Shown one piece after another: positions 1 through 5,212 of a stretch of 9,463 bases of DNA. The position numbers and the translations under genes were made by a program. Source of the stretch: Deltaproteobacteria bacterium (GTDB taxonomy: Bacteria; Desulfobacterota; BSN033; UBA1163); NCBI GenBank assembly GCA_016875255.1, contig VGRU01000141.1, positions 1 to 9,463 of the forward strand. The letters run 5' to 3'. Numbering within the stretch: position 1 is the stretch's first letter; each line of letters starts with the position of its first letter. The notes below the pieces were generated by a model. It saw nothing but the letters and a program-made list of their open reading frames with translations, was not told the origin of the DNA and searched no databases.

Positions 1-137
1 AGGGGGTGAGCGTTGAGGTCCTCCGTGCAGATGGAGAGAAATGCGAACGATGCTGGAATTATGATGTCAGTGTAGGGAAAAATCCGGGGCATCTGACTGC
101 CTGCGGAAGATGTGTGGAGGCGCTGAAAGAAAATTAG
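1..137 (+). CDS. ileS: isoleucyl-tRNA synthetase, C-terminal zinc-finger end (partial)
   Basis: The last 44 codons of a gene entering from the left edge (frame starts at base 3, TAG at 135-137). The peptide contains KCERCWNY near its start and a second pair, TACGRC, near its end. This CxxC...CxxC arrangement is the zinc-binding C-terminal finger of bacterial isoleucyl-tRNA synthetase, which charges tRNA-Ile in the cytoplasm and needs this finger for activity. The finger is followed by EALKEN and the stop, as usual for the family. ileS immediately upstream of lspA is a common proteobacterial order, which supports the call. The finger also occurs in other zinc proteins, so identity rests on the motif plus context; the catalytic domain is outside the window. 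Confidence 0.85.
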   Translation, partial: GVSVEVLRADGEKCERCWNYDVSVGKNPGHLTACGRCVEALKEN

Positions 138-204
138 AAGATAAGTCTTTGGCAAGGGTTAGGGCAAAAATGCCCGTATCGTCATTAGAGGGATACGGTT
201 GTCG

Positions 205-288
205 TTGTCGAAACTCGTATCGATGCTCGTATATCGATGCTGGAAATTCGAGGTTCAAGTTTCGAGCTTCGTGCTTCGATACGAGCAT
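205..288. repeat. degenerate heptamer (7-bp period) repeat tract
   Basis: Twelve successive 7-bp units can be laid out in phase through the ileS-lspA spacer. The clearest are five in a row at 247-281, each beginning TTC (for example ttcgagg, ttcgagc, ttcgtgc). Upstream, the units at 219-225 and 233-239 are identical (atcgatg). No reading frame with family features crosses it. The same 7-bp period recurs at 861-924, 3154-3184 and 3385-3414. Function unknown. Confidence 0.7.
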
Positions 289-290
289 CG
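221..290. repeat. 12-bp perfect inverted repeat flanking the heptamer tract
   Basis: cgatgctcgtat at 221-232 is the exact reverse complement of atacgagcatcg at 279-290. The 46-bp interval holds most of the heptamer units. In RNA this could form a long stem in the lspA leader. There is no T-tract after it, so it does not look like a standard intrinsic terminator. Confidence 0.65.
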
Positions 291-357
291 TCACCGTGAA
301 ACGAGATTGATCTTAACCGAAACGGGCTTCCTAACCGTAACCTTCTATAGGGGTATA

Positions 358-855
358 ATGAAACGTAAGTACTGGGTGCTGTTGATTTGCCTTGTCTTTA
401 TTCTTGCGCTGGATCAGTATACCAAATATGAGGTCCAGCAAAGGATCCGTCTTTATCAGATCATCGAAGTCATCGATGGATTCTTTAACCTCACCCACCT
501 GAGAAACACCGGTGGAGCCTTCGGGATCCTTGCAGGCAAAAAAGATGGAATTGGCTCTGTCTTCTTCATTGCAGTTGCCCTGGCTGCGGTCGGAGTGATC
601 CTTTACCTCCTCCATAAGGCGAAGGAACAGGAGCGAATCCTCGCCCTGTCGCTGTCCCTCGTCCTGAGCGGAGCCATTGGAAATCTCATCGACCGAATTC
701 GACATGGAGAAGTGGTTGACTTTCTCGATTTTCACCTTTTCTCATACCACTGGCCTGCTTTCAATATTGCGGATTCCGCCATCACCATCGGCATCGGCCT
801 GATGGCCTTTGAGCTATTGTTTCACGACAAAAAAAGATTGAAGAAGCCATCATGA
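358..855 (+). CDS. lspA: lipoprotein signal peptidase (signal peptidase II)
   Basis: Inner-membrane aspartyl protease that removes the signal peptide from diacylglyceryl-modified prolipoproteins, the step after Lgt. The protein is 165 residues, normal for the family, with four hydrophobic segments at about 6-19, 66-85, 94-110 and 137-155. Conserved blocks are NTGGAFG (50-56), GNLIDRIRHGEVVDFLDFH (108-126) and FNIADSAITIG (135-145). D121 and D139 correspond to the catalytic aspartate pair. The ATG at 358 is chosen because AGGGG lies just upstream (349-353) and MKRKYW leads straight into the first membrane segment; the longer in-frame reading from 199 runs through repeat DNA and is unlikely. 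The gene lies between ileS and lgt, with a 220-bp repeat-bearing gap before it and 69 bp after. Confidence 0.95.
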   Translation: MKRKYWVLLICLVFILALDQYTKYEVQQRIRLYQIIEVIDGFFNLTHLRNTGGAFGILAGKKDGIGSVFFIAVALAAVGVILYLLHKAKEQERILALSLSLVLSGAIGNLIDRIRHGEVVDFLDFHLFSYHWPAFNIADSAITIGIGLMAFELLFHDKKRLKKPS

Positions 856-860
856 TTTTT

Positions 861-924
861 ACTCCGAACTCCCCGCCTGCCAAAGTACTTGTACGGCGGG
901 CAGGCGAACTCTAAACTCCGAACT
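861..924. repeat. heptamer repeat tract interrupted by a hairpin module, abutting the lgt start
   Basis: The lspA-lgt spacer is almost entirely repeat. Flanks at 861-871 and 905-924 carry units of the type ctccgaa. If the 33 bp at 872-904 are removed, the flanks join into an unbroken run with 7-bp period (ctccgaa twice, ctctaaa, ctccgaa, ct) that ends exactly at the lgt ATG. These units resemble, in reverse complement, those after fmt at 3154-3184. Confidence 0.7.
872..904. repeat. 33-bp hairpin module inside the heptamer tract
   Basis: The module contains cgcctgcc (874-881), pairing with ggcaggcg (899-906, running 2 bp into the flank), and an inner gtac/gtac pair at 885-888 and 891-894. The pairing makes a compact GC-rich hairpin. 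The interruption of an otherwise regular 7-bp repeat suggests a later insertion. No coding capacity. Confidence 0.6.
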
Positions 925-1689
925 ATGTTTCCAATCCTCTTTCGCCTGGGCAGTTTGAACATTTATGCTTACGGGTTCTTTATCGCCATTGGTTTTGTCC
1001 TGGGATCCATTCTCGCCATTCGGAGAGGTCGACAGGAGTCCATCTCCGATGAGAGGATAGTCGATTTACTTTTCCTGATTGTGATCTCCGCTATCGTGGG
1101 TTCAAGACTGCTCTTCGTCCTGGTTAACCTTGAACATTTTCGTGACGATCCTCTTCAGATTTTCAGGATCTGGGAGGGAGGGCTGGTTTTTTACGGAGGA
1201 CTCCTCCTTGCTGTTGCCATTTCATTTGGATATTTAAGGTGGAACCGGCTTCCGGTGTGGAAGTTTGCCGACCTCTTCTCGCCCTCCATTGCCCTGGGGC
1301 TCTTCTTTGGCAGGCTTGGCTGCTTCTTCGCCGGGTGCTGTTACGGTAAGGAGACCTTTTTGCCCTGGGGGACCACCTTCATTGATCCGAACTCACTGGC
1401 CCGTCTAAATATCAGTCTCCATCCCACGCAGGTTTATGAGGCGCTCGGCAGTCTTGCCATCTTCTTTTTTCTCAACTGGATGAGGAGAAGAAAGACCTTC
1501 GAAGGTCAGATCTTCTATCTCTTCCTCCTCCTTTACTCATCCCTCCGATTCATGATCGAATTTTTGAGAGATGACCCAAGAGGGTTTTTTTTCGGAGGGA
1601 TTGTCTCCACTTCTCAGGGGATAGGAATTTTTTTGGCCTTGACCTCCCTTTTTATGTTATTTTATTTAAAGAGAGCGCAGAGGAGGTAA
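925..1689 (+). CDS. lgt: prolipoprotein diacylglyceryl transferase
   Basis: Polytopic inner-membrane enzyme that transfers a diacylglyceryl group from phosphatidylglycerol to the lipobox cysteine of prolipoproteins, the first step of lipoprotein maturation, before LspA. The protein is 254 residues. Visible family blocks: NIYAYGFFIAIGF (12-24), EGGLVFYGG (84-92), the signature GRLGCFFAGCCYG (129-141) with the essential-type arginine R130, LHPTQVYE (165-172), and RFMIEFLRDD (208-217), where R208 and E212 match the conserved arginine and glutamate near the E. coli C-terminus. Y90 occupies the position of E. coli H103, a substitution I believe is common outside enterics. The ATG at 925 is chosen because MFPILFRLGSLNIYAYG matches family N-termini; a TTG at 889 lies inside the upstream hairpin. 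There is no good Shine-Dalgarno: the bases before the ATG are heptamer repeat. The gene ends 5 bp before def. Confidence 0.95.
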   Translation: MFPILFRLGSLNIYAYGFFIAIGFVLGSILAIRRGRQESISDERIVDLLFLIVISAIVGSRLLFVLVNLEHFRDDPLQIFRIWEGGLVFYGGLLLAVAISFGYLRWNRLPVWKFADLFSPSIALGLFFGRLGCFFAGCCYGKETFLPWGTTFIDPNSLARLNISLHPTQVYEALGSLAIFFFLNWMRRRKTFEGQIFYLFLLLYSSLRFMIEFLRDDPRGFFFGGIVSTSQGIGIFLALTSLFMLFYLKRAQRR

Positions 1690-1694
1690 GGAGG

Positions 1695-2210
1695 GTGGCT
1701 GTTTTAGAGATTCTCAAGTATCCTCATCCCCTATTGAAGAAACGGTGTGAAAATGTGGACCGGATCGATGGGGAAGTTAAAAAATTGATCCGGGATATGA
1801 CGGAGACGATGTATCAGGCGAATGGGATCGGGCTGGCCGCGTGTCAGGTTGGGGATTCCCGGAGGGTCATCGTCGTCGATATCAGCCCCATCGATCCTGA
1901 AAAGGAGTTCTTCGCGATGGTCAATCCCGAAATCATCTCTGAGGAGGGTGAGATCGAACATGAAGAGGGATGCCTGAGCGTTCCCGACTGTTTGGAAAAG
2001 GTGAAGAGAAAGGAGAAGGTTCTGGTCAGAGGGTTTTCTCCATCGGGAATAGAGATCGAGATTTCAGCCGATGGGATGCTGGCCATTGCCATTCAGCACG
2101 AAATCGATCACCTCAACGGAATGCTCATCATCGATCGCATCAGCCGGCTCAAGAGAGAGCTCTACCGGAATAAATTAAGGAAAGAGAAAAAGAAGGAAGA
2201 AAAGGATTGA
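1695..2210 (+). CDS. def: peptide deformylase
   Basis: Cytoplasmic metalloenzyme that removes the N-formyl group from new proteins, pairing functionally with the next gene, fmt. The protein is 171 residues. All three family motifs are present: GIGLAACQVG (44-53), EGCLSVP (91-97) with metal ligand C93, and QHEIDHLNG (134-142) with metal ligands H135 and H139 and catalytic E136. The C-terminal tail is very lysine/glutamate-rich (about 151-171), a common feature outside the catalytic core. The GTG at 1695 is taken because the peptide MAVLEILKYPHPLL matches family starts and AGAGGAGG at 1679-1686, inside the end of lgt, gives 8-bp spacing. It starts 5 bp after the lgt stop and overlaps fmt by 4 bp, so translation is probably coupled. 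Confidence 0.96.
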   Translation: MAVLEILKYPHPLLKKRCENVDRIDGEVKKLIRDMTETMYQANGIGLAACQVGDSRRVIVVDISPIDPEKEFFAMVNPEIISEEGEIEHEEGCLSVPDCLEKVKRKEKVLVRGFSPSGIEIEISADGMLAIAIQHEIDHLNGMLIIDRISRLKRELYRNKLRKEKKKEEKD

Positions 2211-3151
2211 TCACATCCCACTGGCGCATCGTTTTTTTTGGGACCCCGGCCTTTGCCATTCCTTCCCTTGAGGGGTTATTCCAGGGACCGGATGAGGTTG
2301 TGGCAGTGGTGACACAGCCGGACCGGGAAAGAGGAAGAGGGCGAAAAAGGAGTCCCTCTCCGGTCAAAGAATTTGCGCTTCAGCACGGGGTCGCTTTGCA
2401 CCAGCCGGAGAAAGTTAAAGAGAGTTCCTTTCTGGAGACGATGAAAGCTCTTACGCCTGACCTCTTTGTTGTGGTGGCCTTCGGTCAGATCTTGCCCAAG
2501 ACCCTTCTGGAGGTTCCAAGATTCGGAGCGGTCAATGTCCATGGTTCGATTCTGCCCATGTATCGAGGAGCGGCTCCCATCGCCTGGGCCATCCTCAGGG
2601 GAGAGAAGAAGACCGGTATCACCACGATGCTGATGGATGAAGGCATGGATACCGGAGATATCCTGATGCAGGCTGAGCTCCCGATAGAGAAGGAGGATAC
2701 CGGAGAGACCCTTCAGGGAAAGTTATCCTCTCTGGGTGGTCGATTGCTGATAGAGACAGTGGAAAGGATGAAGGCAGGCGCTCTCTCTCCATTACCACAG
2801 AACCATTCCAAAGCCACATATGCTCCTTCCCTGAAGAAGGAAGATGGCCGGATCGATTGGAAGAGGCCAGCAGAAGAGATCGATCTGAAGGTCCGGGCAT
2901 TCAATCCATGGCCAGGGGCGTTTACAGGATGGGAGAAGGGTCTGCTAAAAATCTATCGAGGAGAGGTTCGGAAGGGAATCTCACAGGTAGGGGCAGGCTC
3001 GATCATCTGGGTGGGCTCTGATTTTATCGAGGTCGGGACTGGAGAGGGCTCCCTCTTGATCAGAGAAGTTCAACCGGAAGGAAAAAGAAAGATGAGCGTC
3101 CGGGATTTTCTCGCCGGTCATAGAATCACGGTTGGCACTGTCTTTCATTAA
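2207..3151 (+). CDS. fmt: methionyl-tRNA formyltransferase
   Basis: Transfers a formyl group from 10-formyl-tetrahydrofolate to Met-tRNA(fMet) for translation initiation. The protein is 314 residues, normal length. The N-terminal formyltransferase fold begins RIVFFGTPAFAIPSL (7-21). The catalytic block is NVHGSILPMYRGAAPIAWAIL (110-130) followed by MDEGMDTGDIL; N110, H112 and D148 match the catalytic Asn-His-Asp triad. The C-terminal tRNA-binding domain is visible from about 207, with VRAFNPWPGAF (229-239) and a terminal block around REVQPEGKRKMSVRDFLAG (286-304). The start is a TTG at 2207 that overlaps the def stop (TTGA); AAGGAAG at 2193-2199 lies 7 bp upstream and no ATG or GTG precedes the conserved RIVFFG, so TTG is the only workable choice. 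Confidence 0.95.
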   Translation: MITSHWRIVFFGTPAFAIPSLEGLFQGPDEVVAVVTQPDRERGRGRKRSPSPVKEFALQHGVALHQPEKVKESSFLETMKALTPDLFVVVAFGQILPKTLLEVPRFGAVNVHGSILPMYRGAAPIAWAILRGEKKTGITTMLMDEGMDTGDILMQAELPIEKEDTGETLQGKLSSLGGRLLIETVERMKAGALSPLPQNHSKATYAPSLKKEDGRIDWKRPAEEIDLKVRAFNPWPGAFTGWEKGLLKIYRGEVRKGISQVGAGSIIWVGSDFIEVGTGEGSLLIREVQPEGKRKMSVRDFLAGHRITVGTVFH

Positions 3152-3153
3152 TT

Positions 3154-3184
3154 GAGTTCGTAGTTCGGAGTTCAGAGTTCGGAG
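3154..3184. repeat. heptamer repeat array, left copy
   Basis: Immediately after the fmt stop, four exact-phase 7-bp units (gagttcg, tagttcg, gagttca, gagttcg) are followed by gag. The first 17 bases (3154-3170) are the perfect reverse complement of 3385-3401, so this array and the one before DUF116 form an inverted pair around the 214 bp at 3171-3384. Confidence 0.75.
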
Positions 3185-3232
3185 AATTGTAACAATTTAG
3201 CTGTTAAAAAAAACTTGTAAAATCCCTCCCCA

Positions 3233-3253
3233 CCTCCCTTTGCCAAAGGGAGG
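3233..3253. repeat. 9-bp perfect hairpin repeat
   Basis: cctcccttt (3233-3241) and aaagggagg (3245-3253) are perfect complements around a 3-base loop. A short A-run follows on this strand and a C-rich stretch precedes it, so it is not a typical terminator for the + strand. It is probably a palindromic intergenic repeat in the fmt-DUF116 spacer. Confidence 0.6.
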
Positions 3254-3263
3254 AAAAAGGATT

Positions 3264-3323
3264 TCCCCCTTTTGACAAATGGTTCGGCATGCTCACCATC
3301 CTGAGCTTGTCGAAGGAGGGGGA
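3264..3323. repeat. palindromic repeat split by a 37-bp inserted module
   Basis: The left part tccccctttt (3264-3273) with gac, then aaa (3277-3279), is separated from aggggga (3317-3323) by 37 bp (3280-3316). Removing those 37 bp restores a perfect 10-bp-arm palindrome with a gac loop. The inserted stretch contains ctgagcttgtcgaagg, whose reverse complement resembles the cttcgacagg...ctcag sequence that is itself the host repeat at 6841-6892. No coding capacity. Confidence 0.65.
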
Positions 3324-3384
3324 TGAAGGGGGATTAGATATTTTTTCAAATCCCTAAATTGATACGGAGAATTAAATTCTTTTG

Positions 3385-3414
3385 CTCCGAACTACGAACT
3401 CATCACTCCGAACT
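3385..3414. repeat. heptamer repeat array, right copy (inverted)
   Basis: Units ctccgaa, ctacgaa, ctcatca, ctccgaa lie in perfect 7-bp phase, ending ct at 3414, one base before the ribosome binding site of the DUF116 gene. Bases 3385-3401 are the exact reverse complement of 3154-3170. Confidence 0.75.
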
Positions 3415-3421
3415 AAAGAGG
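3415..3421 (+). promoter_or_regulatory. ribosome binding site that fixes the DUF116 start
   Basis: AAAGAGG sits 5 bases before the TTG at 3427. It favours that codon over an in-frame TTG at 3382, which lies at the edge of the heptamer array and has no comparable site. Confidence 0.6.
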
Positions 3422-3426
3422 TTACT

Positions 3427-4203
3427 TTGGAACCTACTCCTAAAAAAAGAATCTTTATCGGACTGCTGGTCCTGACCTGTCTGATTCTCTCTTTTTTCAC
3501 CTTTCTCCTCTGGTATGTTCCGCTGGTGGGGCTGAAGAACATTCATTCCGCTTTACCCTCTCTCTATAGCCTCATCCTTGCCATCTTCGTTTTCTTTATG
3601 TTCTCCGGCGGGCTTCTCCTTATTTTCACCGTCCTCCGGGGCAAAGATATTCTCTTCTCCCAGAGACTGAGGGGGATCGTGGCAAAGGTCCTTTTTCCCT
3701 TCATGATCCTGATGGGAAAAGTCGTAGGGGTGTCAAAGGAGAAAGTTCAGCAGTCCTTCATCGAGCTGAACAACCACCTCGTCCGGTCAAACCATCACAG
3801 GGCAAAGCCCAACCGGCTCCTCCTTCTTCTCCCGCATTGCATCCAGGATTTTGACTGCCAGATCAAGATCACAGGGAATATCAAGAACTGCGAAGGGTGC
3901 GGGAAGTGCGAGATCAAAGACCTGATCGAGCTGGCGGACCAGTATCAGATAAAGATTGCGGTGGCAACCGGAGGGACGCTGGCGAGGAGAATCATCGTAG
4001 AAAACAGACCCGAGGCCATTGTAGCAGTGGCCTGTGAGCTCGATCTGACAAGCGGCATCCAGGATACCTATCCCATCCCGGTCATCGGCATCCTCAACGA
4101 GAGGCCTTTTGGCCCCTGTATCAATACCAAGGCTGATATTGGAAAAGTGAAAGCAGCCATTTTAGACTTCCTCAAGCCCGAAACCACCCCTTCAATCATT
4201 TGA
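3427..4203 (+). CDS. DUF116 family membrane protein with cysteine cluster
   Basis: A 258-residue protein of the DUF116 family; biochemical role not known to me. The N-terminus has a short charged stretch, then two strong membrane segments at about 10-31 and 45-70, and a third hydrophobic stretch at about 85-100. The soluble C-terminal half (from about 128) carries the conserved part: LLLLLPHCIQDFDC, the CEGCGKC cluster, AVATGGTLARRIIVENRPEAIVAVACELDL, and RPFGPC. Cysteines at 138, 144, 155, 158, 161, 203 and 231 could bind a metal or Fe-S cluster, but that is inference. TTG at 3427 is preferred for its ribosome binding site. The next gene's promoter overlaps its stop codon. Location after fmt and before htpX/rsmB is, as I recall, a recurring deltaproteobacterial arrangement. 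Confidence 0.88.
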   Translation: MEPTPKKRIFIGLLVLTCLILSFFTFLLWYVPLVGLKNIHSALPSLYSLILAIFVFFMFSGGLLLIFTVLRGKDILFSQRLRGIVAKVLFPFMILMGKVVGVSKEKVQQSFIELNNHLVRSNHHRAKPNRLLLLLPHCIQDFDCQIKITGNIKNCEGCGKCEIKDLIELADQYQIKIAVATGGTLARRIIVENRPEAIVAVACELDLTSGIQDTYPIPVIGILNERPFGPCINTKADIGKVKAAILDFLKPETTPSII

Positions 4204-4228
4204 CAAAAGTTCAATCGATTATTATACT
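4200..4228 (+). promoter_or_regulatory. near-consensus sigma70 promoter for htpX
   Basis: TTGACA at 4200-4205 is a perfect -35 hexamer, and TATACT at 4223-4228 is a -10 hexamer one base from consensus, with exactly 17 bp between. The -35 overlaps the DUF116 stop codon (TGA 4201-4203). Expected initiation near 4235 would give a short leader with AAAGGAGGT at 4238-4246 before the htpX ATG at 4258. The hexamers fit the housekeeping sigma factor rather than the heat-shock factor. Confidence 0.75.
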
Positions 4229-4257
4229 TATTCGGAAAAAGGAGGTTTCCATAAGCA

Positions 4258-5115
4258 ATGAACTATTTTAAGACATTCCTTTTAATGCTCGTACTAACCG
4301 GTCTTTTCATTATTGTGGGTTCTGCCATTGGTGGAAAGAACGGGGCCGTCATTGCCTTTGTCTTTGCCGCGCTGATGAACTTTGTTGCCTACTGGTTTAG
4401 CGATAAAATCGTGCTCAAGATGTATGGAGCGAAGGAGGTCTCCCAGTCAGAGGCTTCTGATCTTTACCGGATCGTCTCGGAATTGACGAGCAAGGCCTCT
4501 ATGCCGATGCCAAAGGTCTATATCATGGAGAACGATACGCCCAATGCCTTTGCCACAGGCCGAAACCCCGAACATGCCGCTGTGGCAGTGACAACCGGAC
4601 TGATGAGAATCCTGTCGAAAGACGAGTTGACAGGTGTGATTGGCCACGAACTCTCCCATATCAAGCACAGAGACATCCTCATCAGCACCATCGCCGCAAC
4701 CCTTGCCGGTGCGATCAGCATGCTCGCTTCCATGGCGCGCTGGGGGGCCATCTTCGGCGGCGGACGATCTGACGGTGAAGGCAGGGGCGGAGGAAATATT
4801 ATCTTCGTTCTTATCACTACAATGGTTGCCTCAATAGCGGCCATGCTCATTCAGATGGCGATTTCCAGGTCGAGAGAATATTTAGCTGACGCAGGAGGAG
4901 CGCACCTCAGTCATCCTCTCTCACTTTCAAAAGCCCTTGGCAAGCTTCACATGGCGGCCCGCCGGATTCCAATGGAGGCCAATCCATCGACTGCCCATAT
5001 GTTCATCGTCAATCCATTAAGCGGAGGAGGAGTTCTCTCCCTGTTCAGCACACATCCTCCGATTGAAGAACGAGTCGCCAGGCTTGAAGAGATGGCGAGA
5101 ACAGGCAGGTTTTGA
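4258..5115 (+). CDS. htpX: M48-family membrane zinc metalloprotease HtpX
   Basis: Integral-membrane protease that degrades misfolded or damaged membrane proteins, with its active site in the cytoplasm. The protein is 285 residues, normal for the family. Two N-terminal membrane segments (about 6-24 and 28-47) precede the catalytic domain. The zinc motif is HELSH (130-134), with H130 and H134 as ligands and E131 as catalytic base. The third ligand is probably E207 in SREYLAD (205-211). Two further hydrophobic segments (about 142-166 and 181-203) flank a glycine-rich loop (167-180). The C-terminal block [14 protein letters not shown] (264-277) is typical. The ATG has a strong ribosome binding site, AAAGGAGGT, 11 bases upstream. 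It has its own promoter and may be cotranscribed with rsmB across an 85-bp gap containing a strong hairpin. Confidence 0.95.
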   Translation: MNYFKTFLLMLVLTGLFIIVGSAIGGKNGAVIAFVFAALMNFVAYWFSDKIVLKMYGAKEVSQSEASDLYRIVSELTSKASMPMPKVYIMENDTPNAFATGRNPEHAAVAVTTGLMRILSKDELTGVIGHELSHIKHRDILISTIAATLAGAISMLASMARWGAIFGGGRSDGEGRGGGNIIFVLITTMVASIAAMLIQMAISRSREYLADAGGAHLSHPLSLSKALGKLHMAARRIPMEANPSTAHMFIVNPLSGGGVLSLFSTHPPIEERVARLEEMARTGRF

Positions 5116-5122
5116 CCGGCAA

Positions 5123-5162
5123 GTGTCCTGCTGCCCGGCCCTGGGACGGGGCAGCAGGACAC
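5123..5162. repeat. 14-bp perfect hairpin between htpX and rsmB
   Basis: gtgtcctgctgccc at 5123-5136 pairs perfectly with gggcagcaggacac at 5149-5162 around a 12-base GC-rich loop. It begins 8 bases after the htpX stop. What follows is AATATAAATGG rather than a T-run, so it is not a canonical intrinsic terminator. It may protect the upstream mRNA end, attenuate rsmB, or be a mobile palindrome. Confidence 0.75.
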
Positions 5163-5187
5163 AATATAAATGGTATTTCATCTCCGG

Positions 5188-5212
5188 GAAGTTCCATCCT
5201 ATGAGGAACTTC
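5188..5212 (+). promoter_or_regulatory. hairpin enclosing the rsmB start codon
   Basis: gaagttcc (5188-5195) and ggaacttc (5205-5212) are perfect 8-bp arms. The 9-base loop (5196-5204) holds the ATG at 5201-5203. The weak Shine-Dalgarno-like GGGAAG (5186-5191) is partly in the left arm. This could limit rsmB initiation; a regulatory role is inference. Confidence 0.5.

Noticed and set aside
199..357. N-terminal extension of lspA by 53 residues
   Set aside because: It reads through the heptamer array and inverted repeat; the ATG at 358 has a Shine-Dalgarno and matches family N-termini.
354..359. TATAAT sequence overlapping the lspA start, as a -10 box
   Set aside because: There is no -35-like hexamer about 17 bp upstream (331-336 is ctaacc), and it would put transcription start inside the coding region.
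889..924. Upstream TTG start for lgt
   Set aside because: It lies inside the hairpin module; the extra 12 residues are repeat-encoded and MFPILFRLGSL fits the family start.
1824..1853. Cysteine instead of proline in the Def GIGLAAxQVG motif as an unusual variant
   Set aside because: That position varies among deformylases (E. coli has threonine), and all metal ligands are present.
3272..3300. TTGACA at 3272-3277 as a DUF116 promoter
   Set aside because: It is the loop of a palindromic repeat, and no -10-like hexamer occurs 16-18 bp downstream.
3382..3426. Longer DUF116 reading from TTG 3382
   Set aside because: The added residues are encoded by the heptamer array, and a ribosome binding site supports TTG at 3427.
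5063..5200. 46-residue upstream extension of rsmB overlapping htpX
   Set aside because: It translates the 14-bp hairpin and the htpX 3' end in another frame, with no family similarity.
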